Assembly (NCBI GenBank): GCA_041390145.1
Contig: JAWKQM010000020.1
Coordinates: 1-28,128 of the forward strand
Length of the DNA: 28,128 nt
Direction: 5' to 3'
DNA from: Gemmatimonadales bacterium
GTDB taxonomy: Bacteria > Gemmatimonadota > Gemmatimonadetes > Gemmatimonadales > GWC2-71-9
This document shows positions 18,072 to 26,197 of the stretch, piece after piece. The notes under the pieces were generated by a model that worked only from the letters and a program-made list of their open reading frames with translations, was not told the DNA's origin and did no database searches. Made by a program: the position numbers and the translations under genes. How positions within the stretch are numbered: the stretch's first letter is position 1; every line of letters starts with the position of its first letter.

Positions 18072-19369
18072 TGCGACGACGTGATTTCCTGTGGAGCGCC
18101 GGCAGCGCCTGTGCGGCGGCTCCCTTTCTTTCCCTGGGCAGGGCCCCGGGCTGGCTCGCGCCCTGGCTCCTGATCCCGATGGACGATGCCCAGGCCGACC
18201 ACCTCAAGGCGTACGGCGTGGTGTTCCGGCTGCTGGAGCGTGGCGGTCGCGCTGAATGGTTCCTGAACTACCGCGACGGGGCGTTCCTGGTGCCGTCCGA
18301 CCAGGTGACGGCGCGCGACGCGGCGCTGGCCGGCGTCACCACGGAACCGCTGGACGACGGCGCGCTGCTGGGGATTCGCGCCGAGATCCAGATGGGCAAC
18401 ATGGAGGCCGTCCCGCTCGAGAAGGCGCCGAAGGTGGCCGTCTACGCGCCGCCGAACGCCGCGCCGTGGGACGATGCCGTGACGATGGCGCTGCGCTATG
18501 CCGGCGTCAATTTCGACAAGGTCTGGGACCCGGAGGTGCTCACGCCGGGCAATACCGGCCTGGCGCGGTACGACTGGCTCCATCTGCACCACGAGGACTT
18601 TACGGGGCAGTACTCCAAGTTCTATCTCACGTACGCCGGTGCCCCCTGGCTCACCGAGATGGTCGAGCGGAACACCGCCATGGCGCGCGCCTTCGGATTT
18701 CCGAACGTGCCGGCGGAAAAGCGCGCCGTCGCCGAGGCGATCTCGGCGTACGTGCACCAGGGGGGCTTCCTCTTCGCGATGTGCGCCGCCACGGAGACGC
18801 TCGATCTGGCGCTGGCCGGTGCGGGCGTGGACATCGCCGCGGCGTATGCGGACCAGACACCGATGGACCCCAACGCGACGGCCAAGATGGACTGGAGTCG
18901 CGCCCTCGCGTTCCAGGACGCCCGGCTCGAGTTGAGCCCCACCGTGTCGCAATTCTCGGATATCGACGGCCACGAGGTCAACTCGCTGAGCCGGCGTCAG
19001 CAACTGGGGAGTTTCCGGACGTTCGCCTTCAGCGCCAAGATCGATCCGGTGGCGACGATGCTGGTCCAGAACCATCGGGAGACGATTCCCGATTTTTACG
19101 GTCTGACCACGTCGTTCCGCAAGAGCCGCATCAAGCCCGGGGTCACCATCCTGGCCGACGAGCCGGGCGCGCCGTGGGCCAAGTATCTTCATGGTGAGCA
19201 TGGACAGGGCACCTGGACTTTTTATGGCGGCCACGACCCCGAAGATCCCCAGCACCAGATCGGGGATGCGCCGACCGACCTGTCCCTGCATCCCCATTCG
19301 CCGGGCTATCGCCTGATCCTGAACAACGTGCTTTTTCCTGCGGCCAAGAAGAAAGAACTGAAGACGTGA
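18071..19369 (+). CDS. Tat-exported protein of unknown function (GATase-like)
   Basis: 432 residues. MRRRDFLWSAGSACAAAPFL is a twin-arginine signal with RRDFL. The mature part begins LLIPMDDAQADHLKAYGVVFRLL, then WFLNYRDGAFLVP, KVAVYAPPN (121-129), WLHLHHEDFTGQY (169-181), and YVHQGGFLFAMCAATETLD (228-245) with Cys238, then a C-terminal YGGHDPEDPQHQIGD. From memory, homologs in Bacteroidota and Gemmatimonadota are often labelled 'asparagine synthetase B', but none of the Ntn-glutaminase or AMP-forming motifs of that enzyme is present, so I do not use the label. The GGFL-x-MC segment and beta-alpha layout suggest a class I amidotransferase-like fold, as in the DUF4159 protein two genes upstream. 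ATG 18071 overlaps the previous stop (TGATG); a longer open frame upstream is out-of-frame TPR gene sequence. Confidence 0.75.
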   Translation: MRRRDFLWSAGSACAAAPFLSLGRAPGWLAPWLLIPMDDAQADHLKAYGVVFRLLERGGRAEWFLNYRDGAFLVPSDQVTARDAALAGVTTEPLDDGALLGIRAEIQMGNMEAVPLEKAPKVAVYAPPNAAPWDDAVTMALRYAGVNFDKVWDPEVLTPGNTGLARYDWLHLHHEDFTGQYSKFYLTYAGAPWLTEMVERNTAMARAFGFPNVPAEKRAVAEAISAYVHQGGFLFAMCAATETLDLALAGAGVDIAAAYADQTPMDPNATAKMDWSRALAFQDARLELSPTVSQFSDIDGHEVNSLSRRQQLGSFRTFAFSAKIDPVATMLVQNHRETIPDFYGLTTSFRKSRIKPGVTILADEPGAPWAKYLHGEHGQGTWTFYGGHDPEDPQHQIGDAPTDLSLHPHSPGYRLILNNVLFPAAKKKELKT

Positions 19370-21336
19370 GCGTGAGTCGATACAGCTGGTTCGTTGCCGG
19401 ATGCCTCCTGCTGCCGTGGCGCCTGGCGGCGCAGGCCCCGAGCATTACTCCTGCCGGCGATCCGTCGGTGCAGCCCGATTCCATCTACCGACTGGCCGTC
19501 GATCCCGCCGACTACCCGGACGAGGCCGCGGTCTTCCTGCTGGACGACGGGGTGGTCGTTGTCCAGGCCGACGGCCGGGAGCGCCGCACCTTCCGGCAGA
19601 TCGTGCAGGTCCTGAAGCAGTCGGCCGTCGAGGGGTTGGCCGAGCACTCGTTCTCCTGGTCGCCGGACAACGAGGAGTTCACCCTCAACTGGATTCGCGT
19701 CGTCCGGCCCGACGGCACGGTCATCAGCGACGGCCCCGCCCAGCAGCAGGAGAGCGACGTGCCCGCGACGATGGGGGCGCCGGTCTACGCCAACCGAAAG
19801 GTGCTCCGCGCCTCGATGAGCGGCGTCGCGGTCGGGACGATCGTCGACTACAGCTACACGACCGTCAAGACGCGGCCATGGGTGCCGGGTGATTTCTACC
19901 AGTGGTGGGGCGTGAGCACGGGCCTCAGCGTGAAGCGCTCCCGCCTCATCGTGGATGCCCCGGAAGGGGAGAAGGTCCGGGTCGAGGAGCGCAACCTCAA
20001 CTTCCCGAGACAGACGACGCGGGCGGGCGGGCGGCAGGTGCTCACCTGGGCCGCGGCCGATCTCAAGCGGATCAAGCCCGAGGCCTACGCCGCCGACTCG
20101 AACGATATCTACATGTGGGTGGCGGTCTCGTCGCCGCTGACCTGGGGCGATATCGGCCGGTGGTACGCCACGCTGGCCGAGGATCGCTATGCCCTTACAC
20201 CCGAGGTTGCGGGCCAGGTGCGGGAACTTGTGGCCGGGGCCGCGACCGCCCGCGACACGGCCGCTGCCATCCAGCGGTGGGTGGCGCAGGACATTCGATA
20301 CCTCTCGATTTCCCTCGGCATCGGGGGATACCAACCGCGACTCCCCGCCGAGGTGGTCGCCACCGGCTTCGGCGACTGCAAGGACAAGGCGACGCTCTTC
20401 GTGGCGGCGATGCGATCGCTCGGGTTTGACGCCTCCACCGTCCTGACCAGCACGTCCGGCGGTGTGCAGCGCGGGCTTCCCTCGATGGATCAGTTCAACC
20501 ATGCGATCGCCTATGTCTCGTTGCCCGAGGGCCGGGTCTACACTGACCTGACCGTGGCCTACCTTCCCTTCGGCATCCTTCCCCCCGCGCTGCAGGGGGA
20601 GTTCGGCCTGGGGGTTCCCGCCCAAGGCTCCGCCGAGGAGATCACCTTCCCGGAGGAGAAGCCGGAGGATCGGCTGTCACTGATCCAGCTGGCCGGTGGC
20701 GTCTCGACGGACGGGAAGTTCAACGGCGACTACAGCGAGGAAGTCAGCGGCTCGCGGCAGTGGCAGTTTCGGGAGATGTTCGAGTCCCCGATGGATTCGG
20801 CAGGACGCGCCAACTTCTCGCGCAAGATCGCGCAGGGGTGGTTTCCGGGCTCCAGGGGCGACAGCCTGCAGACCTTCGCGGGCCTTGATTTCGCCGAGCC
20901 GGCGCGGGTGTCGCTCGCCGTGCAGGATGGCAAGGCGCTGCGCCGTTCAGGGACCAACTGGATCCTCGAGAATCCGGTGGGGAGCGCCGGAAAGTTCACG
21001 GATGCCGCCGACGCGCTGGAAGCCGAACCGGCGCGTCAGTTCCCGATCGACGCCAGCCGGGTGTTCGGGCCGGAGGAGGACGTGATCAAGGTTCGCATCG
21101 CGCTTCCGGCTGGGTGGCGCCCGCAGCTCCCGACCTCGGTGCACGCCGCGAGCGAGTTCGGCGAGTACTGGGGCACCTACGCCTTCGTCGACGGGACCTT
21201 GGAAATCACCCGCCGCATGATCGGGACGCGCGGGATCTTCCCACCGGACCAGATCGACGCACTGATCGCCTGGTTCCGGGCCATGGGCGAGGACGACGCC
21301 CCCTTCATCCTCATCGATCCCGCGCCCGCCCCGTGA
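19366..21336 (+). CDS. Exported DUF3857 / transglutaminase-like protein
   Basis: 656 residues. A Sec signal (cleavage near residue 23, after AAQA) is followed by a DUF3857 beta domain (about 55-245) and a transglutaminase-like cysteine domain (about 285-400). The catalytic triad can be read directly: Cys338 in TGFGDCKDKATLF, His379 in FNHAIAYV and Asp394 in VYTDLT. A C-terminal beta domain (about 430-640) completes the usual architecture. Such proteins are periplasmic or outer-membrane associated, and may act as peptidase or cross-linking enzymes; the substrate is unknown. GTG start overlaps the previous stop (GTGA) and its stop overlaps the next start (GTGA). Confidence 0.9.
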   Translation: MSVSRYSWFVAGCLLLPWRLAAQAPSITPAGDPSVQPDSIYRLAVDPADYPDEAAVFLLDDGVVVVQADGRERRTFRQIVQVLKQSAVEGLAEHSFSWSPDNEEFTLNWIRVVRPDGTVISDGPAQQQESDVPATMGAPVYANRKVLRASMSGVAVGTIVDYSYTTVKTRPWVPGDFYQWWGVSTGLSVKRSRLIVDAPEGEKVRVEERNLNFPRQTTRAGGRQVLTWAAADLKRIKPEAYAADSNDIYMWVAVSSPLTWGDIGRWYATLAEDRYALTPEVAGQVRELVAGAATARDTAAAIQRWVAQDIRYLSISLGIGGYQPRLPAEVVATGFGDCKDKATLFVAAMRSLGFDASTVLTSTSGGVQRGLPSMDQFNHAIAYVSLPEGRVYTDLTVAYLPFGILPPALQGEFGLGVPAQGSAEEITFPEEKPEDRLSLIQLAGGVSTDGKFNGDYSEEVSGSRQWQFREMFESPMDSAGRANFSRKIAQGWFPGSRGDSLQTFAGLDFAEPARVSLAVQDGKALRRSGTNWILENPVGSAGKFTDAADALEAEPARQFPIDASRVFGPEEDVIKVRIALPAGWRPQLPTSVHAASEFGEYWGTYAFVDGTLEITRRMIGTRGIFPPDQIDALIAWFRAMGEDDAPFILIDPAPAP

Positions 21337-23846
21337 CCCTCTCCGTCGTGCGCATCCCCGCCGACGTGCGCTCGCTGTTGGCGGGTGAGATTCGCGCGGC
21401 CGGCGGGCGCGAGGTCTCGTTCGTGGCCGACGTGGACGAAGAGGGAGTGATCACGGCGGCGCGGGCGATCGCCCGGGGCACGGTCCAGATGGTGCTGGCG
21501 CTCCCCGGGGCGGCGCGTCGCGGCCAGATGCTGCTCCACAACCATCCCGGCGGCAACCTCGAACCATCCGAACCCGACCTGGCGGTGGCGGCCCGGCTGC
21601 ATGACGGGGGCGTCGGTTTCGGAATCATCGACAACGCCGCCGAACGGCTGTACGTCGTGGTGGAGGTCCCGCACGCACAGCAGGTGCAGCGACTCGATCC
21701 GTATGCGGTGGTCGAGACGCTGGGGGAGCACGGTCCCATTGCGCGGGTCCTGGGGCAGTACGAGGACCGGCAGAGTCAGCGCGACATGGCGGCGTACATC
21801 GCCGACGGGTACAACGACGGCGGCGTGCTGGTGCTGGAGGCGGGCACCGGGGTGGGGAAGTCGTTCGCCTACCTGGTTCCGGCGCTGGCCTGGTCACGCG
21901 CCAACGGCGAGCGGACCGTCATCAGCACCAATACCATCAACCTGCAGGAGCAGCTGGTCGGCAAGGACCTGCCGATGCTTCGCGAGGCACTGGCGGAGGA
22001 GGGATGGGCGCCCAAATTCGCGCTGCTGAAGGGGTGGCGGAACTACCTCTGTCTCTCCCGGCTTCAGCACGCCACGGGAGCGCAGCAGAGCCTGCTGGAA
22101 CCGGAAAAGCAGGACGAACTCGTCACCCTCGCGGAATGGGCCTCCCGGACTGCCGACGGGACGTTGAGCGATCTCCCGGTCCAGCCAACCAGCGAGGTGT
22201 GGGACGAGATTTCGGCCGAGGCAGACCTCTGCACCCGGGTCAAGTGCAGCTTCTTCGACCAATGCTTCCTTTTCAAGGCGCGGCGCCGCGCGGCCGAAGC
22301 GGACGTGGTGGTGGTGAATCACCACCTCCTCGCCGCCGACCTGGCAGTCCGGCAGGCGTCGGACAACTGGGAAGAGGCGGCGGTGCTCCCTCCCTACCAG
22401 CGCCTCATCCTCGACGAGGCGCACCATCTCGAAGATGTCGCGGCCTCGCACCTCGGCACGCAGGTCACAAGCCGCGGTGTCCAGCGGCTACTCGGCCGGT
22501 TCGAGCGGAACCGGAAGGGGTTGATCCCGTCGCTGGTCATGGAACTCTCGGGGCGGGGCGACCTCCTGAGTCGGGCGAGCCTCGACCTGGTGCGTGAGCG
22601 GCTGATGCCGGCGATCGGTGATGCGCGGCGCGCGGCCGAACAGTTGTTCCTGCGCTTGCACGGGCTAGCCGAGGCCGGTGGCGGGGGCCAGCGTCGCCTG
22701 ACGGACGAGTTCGACAAGGATGAGGTGTGGGAGGAGGGGCTGCGGATGGAGCTCGACGCCCTCCTGTCCAGCTTCGACCAGATCAAGAACCAGGTGGAGA
22801 CGGTGGAGGACCGCCTGGCGCAGGTGGAGTCCACCGAGCGGGGCGACGCGCTGCTCCAGGAGATGCGCGCCCTGGTGCGCCGGCTGAACAATGTGTCGGA
22901 CGGGCTCAACCGGACGCTGCGCCCCTCGGCTGGTGGCGCGGCGACCGTGCGATGGATCGAGCGCTCCGGCGCCAAGCGGCAGCACACGCAGCTCTCCGCC
23001 GTGCCGCTCGACCTGGCGCCGGTGCTGCGCGAGCTGCTGTTCGAGCGGCTCAAGACGGTGGTGCTGACCAGTGCCACGCTGGCGGCCGGCGGCGAGTTCG
23101 AGTTCCTGGAAAAGCGGTTGGGCCTCGCCACCTCACCCAGCCCGGTCACGACGCGGGAAATCTTCTCGTCGCCATTTGACTATCCCTCCCAGTGCCTCTT
23201 CGGCATTCCCGACAATTTCCCCGATCCGCGCGAAGACGAGGCGGCGCACGACGCCGCGCTCGCCGAGGCGGTGACCGACCTGGCGCATGCCGCCGACGGC
23301 GGGCTCTTTGTGCTGTTCACCAGCCATGCGGCGCTGCGCCGGGCGGCGCAGCAGCTGCGCGGAATGCTCGACCCGCGCTGGCCACTGCTGGTGCAGGGGG
23401 AGAGCAGCCGCGACACACTCCTGCGCCGGTTCCGCGAGGCGGGGAACGCTATCCTTCTGGGGACCGATTCGTTCTGGGAAGGGGTGGATGTGCCTGGCCG
23501 GGCGCTGCGGGGACTGGTGCTCTGCAAGCTGCCCTTCAAGGTGCCGTCGGAACCGATCACGGCGGCGCGGCTGGAGCGGCTGGCGGAGGCGGGAGAAGAC
23601 GGCTTCATGGGCTACCTCCTGCCGCATGCGGCGCTCAAGCTGAAGCAGGGGTTCGGGAGGCTGATCCGGTCGACTTCCGATGTCGGTGTGGTGGTGTTGC
23701 TGGATCGCCGGGTGGTCACCAAGCGGTATGGGCCGCTGGTGCTCGCGGGATTGCCCAAGGCCGAGAAGGTCATCGGCTCCTGGGCGCAGGTGCGCACAAA
23801 GTGCGAAGACTTCTTTGCCCGTCACGGGATGGGGGTACTGGAATGA
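21333..23846 (+). CDS. JAB/RadC-like domain fused to DinG-type Fe-S helicase
   Basis: 837 residues. The N-terminal domain (about 5-112) is a RadC/JAMM-type fold: REVSFVADVDEEG with Glu27, then LLHNHPGGNLEPSEPD with His69, His71, Ser79 and Asp82 in exact H-x-H-x7-S-x2-D spacing. The rest is a superfamily 2 helicase of the XPD/DinG type: Walker A AGTGVGKS (170-177), four Fe-S cysteines (240, 300, 305, 311), VVVNHHLL, DEAH (361-364), motif TSATLAAGG, and C-terminal GTDSFWEGVDVPG and LKQGFGRLIRS. It should unwind DNA (or DNA-RNA structures) 5' to 3'. DinG in some Firmicutes has an exonuclease domain at this end; a JAMM domain instead is unusual. GTG at 21333 overlaps the previous stop. The open frame extends further upstream, but that region is shadow sequence. 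Confidence 0.9.
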   Translation: MTLSVVRIPADVRSLLAGEIRAAGGREVSFVADVDEEGVITAARAIARGTVQMVLALPGAARRGQMLLHNHPGGNLEPSEPDLAVAARLHDGGVGFGIIDNAAERLYVVVEVPHAQQVQRLDPYAVVETLGEHGPIARVLGQYEDRQSQRDMAAYIADGYNDGGVLVLEAGTGVGKSFAYLVPALAWSRANGERTVISTNTINLQEQLVGKDLPMLREALAEEGWAPKFALLKGWRNYLCLSRLQHATGAQQSLLEPEKQDELVTLAEWASRTADGTLSDLPVQPTSEVWDEISAEADLCTRVKCSFFDQCFLFKARRRAAEADVVVVNHHLLAADLAVRQASDNWEEAAVLPPYQRLILDEAHHLEDVAASHLGTQVTSRGVQRLLGRFERNRKGLIPSLVMELSGRGDLLSRASLDLVRERLMPAIGDARRAAEQLFLRLHGLAEAGGGGQRRLTDEFDKDEVWEEGLRMELDALLSSFDQIKNQVETVEDRLAQVESTERGDALLQEMRALVRRLNNVSDGLNRTLRPSAGGAATVRWIERSGAKRQHTQLSAVPLDLAPVLRELLFERLKTVVLTSATLAAGGEFEFLEKRLGLATSPSPVTTREIFSSPFDYPSQCLFGIPDNFPDPREDEAAHDAALAEAVTDLAHAADGGLFVLFTSHAALRRAAQQLRGMLDPRWPLLVQGESSRDTLLRRFREAGNAILLGTDSFWEGVDVPGRALRGLVLCKLPFKVPSEPITAARLERLAEAGEDGFMGYLLPHAALKLKQGFGRLIRSTSDVGVVVLLDRRVVTKRYGPLVLAGLPKAEKVIGSWAQVRTKCEDFFARHGMGVLE

Positions 23847-24469
23847 ATATGTCGCGGCCGTCGAAGATCGTCTGCGTGGGGCGGAACTACGCCGAGCACG
23901 CGAAGGAACTGGGCAACGCGGTGCCCGAGCGCCCGCTGCTCTTCTTCAAGCCGCCGAGCGCGGTGATCGGGGCCGGGGAGGCGATCGTGCTGCCGCCGGA
24001 GTCGTCGCAGGTCGAGCACGAGGCGGAAATCGGCGTGGTCATCGGCCACCGGATGCGGAACGTCACCGCGGTGGAGGCGGAACTCGGGATCGCCGGCTTC
24101 ACCTGTGTCAACGACGTGACTGCCCGCGACCTCCAGAAGACCGACGGCCAGTGGGCCCGGGCGAAGGGCTTCGATACCTTCTGCCCGGTCGGGCCGGCGG
24201 TGGTCGAGGGGCTGGACTGGCGCGGGCTGGAGGTCATCGGACGCGTCAACGGTGTGGAGCGGCAGCGGGGGAGCACCAAGCAGATGATCTTCGACATCCC
24301 CCATGTCCTGAAGTACATCAGCGGCATCATGACCCTGGAGCCGGGCGATCTCGTGGCCACCGGCACGCCGGCCGGCGTCGGCCTGCTCAAGCCAGGCGAC
24401 GTGGTCGAGGTCGAAATCCCCGGAGTCGGCATCCTCTCCAATCCTGTACGGAGCAGCATCCAGTCATGA
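23843..24469 (+). CDS. Fumarylacetoacetate hydrolase-family protein
   Basis: 208 residues, the short single-domain FAH type. KIVCVGRNYAEHAKELGN opens the catalytic domain; FFKPPSAVIGAGEAI, VEHEAEIGVVIG (metal-binding Glu residues), FTCVNDVTARDLQ (metal Asp), GFDTFCPVGPAVV, STKQMIFDIPHVLKYIS, GDLVATGTPAGVG and PGDVVEVEIPGVG follow in family order. Members hydrolyse or decarboxylate 2-oxo/1,3-diketo acids (for example acylpyruvate hydrolase, oxaloacetate decarboxylase, 2-hydroxyhepta-2,4-diene-dioate isomerase); which one applies cannot be told from sequence alone. ATG at 23843 overlaps the helicase stop (ATGA); ATG at 23849 is an alternative two codons in. Confidence 0.92.
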   Translation: MNMSRPSKIVCVGRNYAEHAKELGNAVPERPLLFFKPPSAVIGAGEAIVLPPESSQVEHEAEIGVVIGHRMRNVTAVEAELGIAGFTCVNDVTARDLQKTDGQWARAKGFDTFCPVGPAVVEGLDWRGLEVIGRVNGVERQRGSTKQMIFDIPHVLKYISGIMTLEPGDLVATGTPAGVGLLKPGDVVEVEIPGVGILSNPVRSSIQS

Positions 24470-25662
24470 TCACCCCCAGTGCCCGCCTTCTCGCCTTGCC
24501 GGGGTATCCACTGGCCGAGTTGCCGGCCATCAAGCGGCGGCTCCTGGCCGCCGGCCGGGACATCATCGACGTCGCCGCCGGGGACAACGATGCGCCTCCG
24601 CCGGAGGTGGCGGTGGACGCCCTCAAGCGTGCCATCGACAAGCCGGCCAACAGCAAGTACGGCTTCCAGCAGGGACATCCCGAGTTCCGCCGGGCCTCCA
24701 GCGACTACGTCTACCGGCGCTTCGGCAAGCGATTCGACCCCGCCACCGAGACCCTGCCGCTCATCGGCTCGAAGGAGGGGCTGGCGCACATGCCGTTCGC
24801 GTTCCTCAACGTGGGCGATGTGGCCATCATGCCCGAACCGGGGTACCAGGCCTACCTCGGCGGGACGGTGCTGTCCGGCGCCGAGCCGCACGTGGTCCCC
24901 CTCCGCGAGGAGCACGACTTCCTGCTGGATGTCGACAGCATCCCGGAGGGTGTTCTCCGGCGCGCCAAGCTGATGTTTCTCAACTACCCCAACAACCCGA
25001 CCGCGGCGGTGGCGACGCACGAGTACCTCGAGCGGGTGGTGGCGCTCTGCCGCAAGCACGAGATCGTGCTGGCGTACGACAATGCCTACTGCGACATCGT
25101 CTTCGACGGCTACCGTGCGCCGAGCATCTTCGAGATTCGCGGCGCCCACGAGGTGGCGGTGGAGTTCTTCTCGCTGTCGAAGAGCTTCTCGATGACGGGG
25201 TGGCGCATCGGCTTTGCGGTGGGAGAGTCGAACCTCATCGCGCCGCTCACCAGCGCCAAGACGTACAAGGACACGGGGCCGTTCATGGCCGTGCAGGAGG
25301 CCGGGGCGGCGGTGCTCGACCAGGCGGAACAGTTGATTCCGACCATCTGCGAGGAGATTGGCCGGCGCCGCGATGCCGCCGTGCCTGCGCTCCGCACGGC
25401 GGGGTTCAAGGTCGCGATGCCGAAGGCGGCGATGTACCTCTGGGTGGCGCTCCCGCGGGGGATCAGCTCGAAGGCCTTTGCCCGGCACGCGCTCGAGGCC
25501 GAGGGGGTCATGGTGCTGCCGGGGAGCGCGTTCGGGCCGGCAGGGGAGGGCTACTTCCGGATTGCGCTGACCGTCCCGCCCGCCCGTTTGGTGGAGGCGG
25601 TCGGCCGGTTGACGAAGGCCCTCGCCGGGGTGCAGGAAGATGGGGGCCGGCACACCGCCTGA
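24466..25662 (+). CDS. PLP-dependent class I/II aminotransferase (DapL/AspC-like)
   Basis: 398 residues of fold type I. Motifs: RDIIDVAAGDNDAPPPE, SKYGFQQGHPEFRRA, the cofactor-phosphate region GSKEGLAHMPFAFLN, MPEPGYQAY, FLNYPNNPTAAVA, the YDNAYCDIVFDG segment, and the PLP Schiff-base Lys239 in SLSKSFSMTGWRIGF; the conserved Arg lies in GYFRIALT near the C-terminus. The GDNDAPPPE / YGFQQGHPEFRRA pattern is like LL-diaminopimelate aminotransferase and related alanine/aspartate aminotransferases; substrate is not certain. ATG at 24466 overlaps the FAH-family stop (ATGA). Its 3' end overlaps the next gene by 23 bases. Confidence 0.93.
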   Translation: MITPSARLLALPGYPLAELPAIKRRLLAAGRDIIDVAAGDNDAPPPEVAVDALKRAIDKPANSKYGFQQGHPEFRRASSDYVYRRFGKRFDPATETLPLIGSKEGLAHMPFAFLNVGDVAIMPEPGYQAYLGGTVLSGAEPHVVPLREEHDFLLDVDSIPEGVLRRAKLMFLNYPNNPTAAVATHEYLERVVALCRKHEIVLAYDNAYCDIVFDGYRAPSIFEIRGAHEVAVEFFSLSKSFSMTGWRIGFAVGESNLIAPLTSAKTYKDTGPFMAVQEAGAAVLDQAEQLIPTICEEIGRRRDAAVPALRTAGFKVAMPKAAMYLWVALPRGISSKAFARHALEAEGVMVLPGSAFGPAGEGYFRIALTVPPARLVEAVGRLTKALAGVQEDGGRHTA

Positions 25663-26197
25663 CCTCCAGCTCCCACGGCCGCCGCGCTGGCCGCCGTGGG
25701 CTCTCGCCGCGAGCGTCGTGCTTCACCTGGCGGCGCTCGGGGTCCTGATCCTCTTGTTCGTGCCTGGGGAACGGCTGACGGGGAGCCACCTCCTGAGGTC
25801 GCTCTCGACGCGACCACTTCCGCAGAACCGCGAAGTGCTCGTCGCGCTGCTCCGCGCGCCAACGCCCGCCTCTCCGCCTGCCACCGCGCGATCCCCGTCG
25901 GCCTCGACACCCTCCGTGCCAGTGGACGATCGGTTGTTCGTGACCCCAACGCCGGCAGATGGGGTGGCAAGTGACACGGCACCGTCATGGGCGGTACCCG
26001 GGCAGCAGCCCGCCAGTCCTTGGCGTGCGTTCGGCAGTGGAGTGTTGTGGGACCGGCGCGCGCCGGCTGTTCCGGGCGCTGCACGCACTCACGCGGAGCT
26101 GACCGACAGCGCGGTCAAGGCGGTCATTAATCACTATCTCGATTCGCTGGCGGCGCTGCCGGGGGGGCGTCTGCTCCCCCTTCCTGGAAGGCCATGA
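25640..26197 (+). CDS. TonB-N-terminus-like membrane protein, 5' part of a probably split gene
   Basis: 185 residues. After a Pro-rich cytoplasmic start there is one membrane helix (about 21-41, ALAASVVLHLAALGVLILLF) with Ser25 and His29 in the SxxxH spacing seen in TonB, then a Pro/Ser/Thr-rich periplasmic stretch to about 115 and a less-structured region. No TonB C-terminal domain is present. The frame ends shortly after a seven-G run (26161-26167), in a Pro-rich tail unlike the rest. A single base or a -1 shift at that run joins it in frame to the following open frame, giving one protein of about 278 residues; the split is therefore either a sequencing error, a frameshift mutation or programmed frameshifting. 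ATG 25640 has AGGAAG upstream. Confidence 0.6.
   Translation: MGAGTPPDLQLPRPPRWPPWALAASVVLHLAALGVLILLFVPGERLTGSHLLRSLSTRPLPQNREVLVALLRAPTPASPPATARSPSASTPSVPVDDRLFVTPTPADGVASDTAPSWAVPGQQPASPWRAFGSGVLWDRRAPAVPGAARTHAELTDSAVKAVINHYLDSLAALPGGRLLPLPGRP
26161..26167 (+). promoter_or_regulatory. G7 run in -1 slippery phase at the split gene
   Basis: Seven consecutive G bases, phased as X-XXY-YYZ relative to the upstream frame (CCG GGG GGG with the first G ending CCG). A -1 slip here moves the ribosome into the frame of the downstream part (GCG TCT at 26167-26172). A CCCCC run at 26175-26179 can pair with part of the G-run in the mRNA. Confidence 0.35.
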
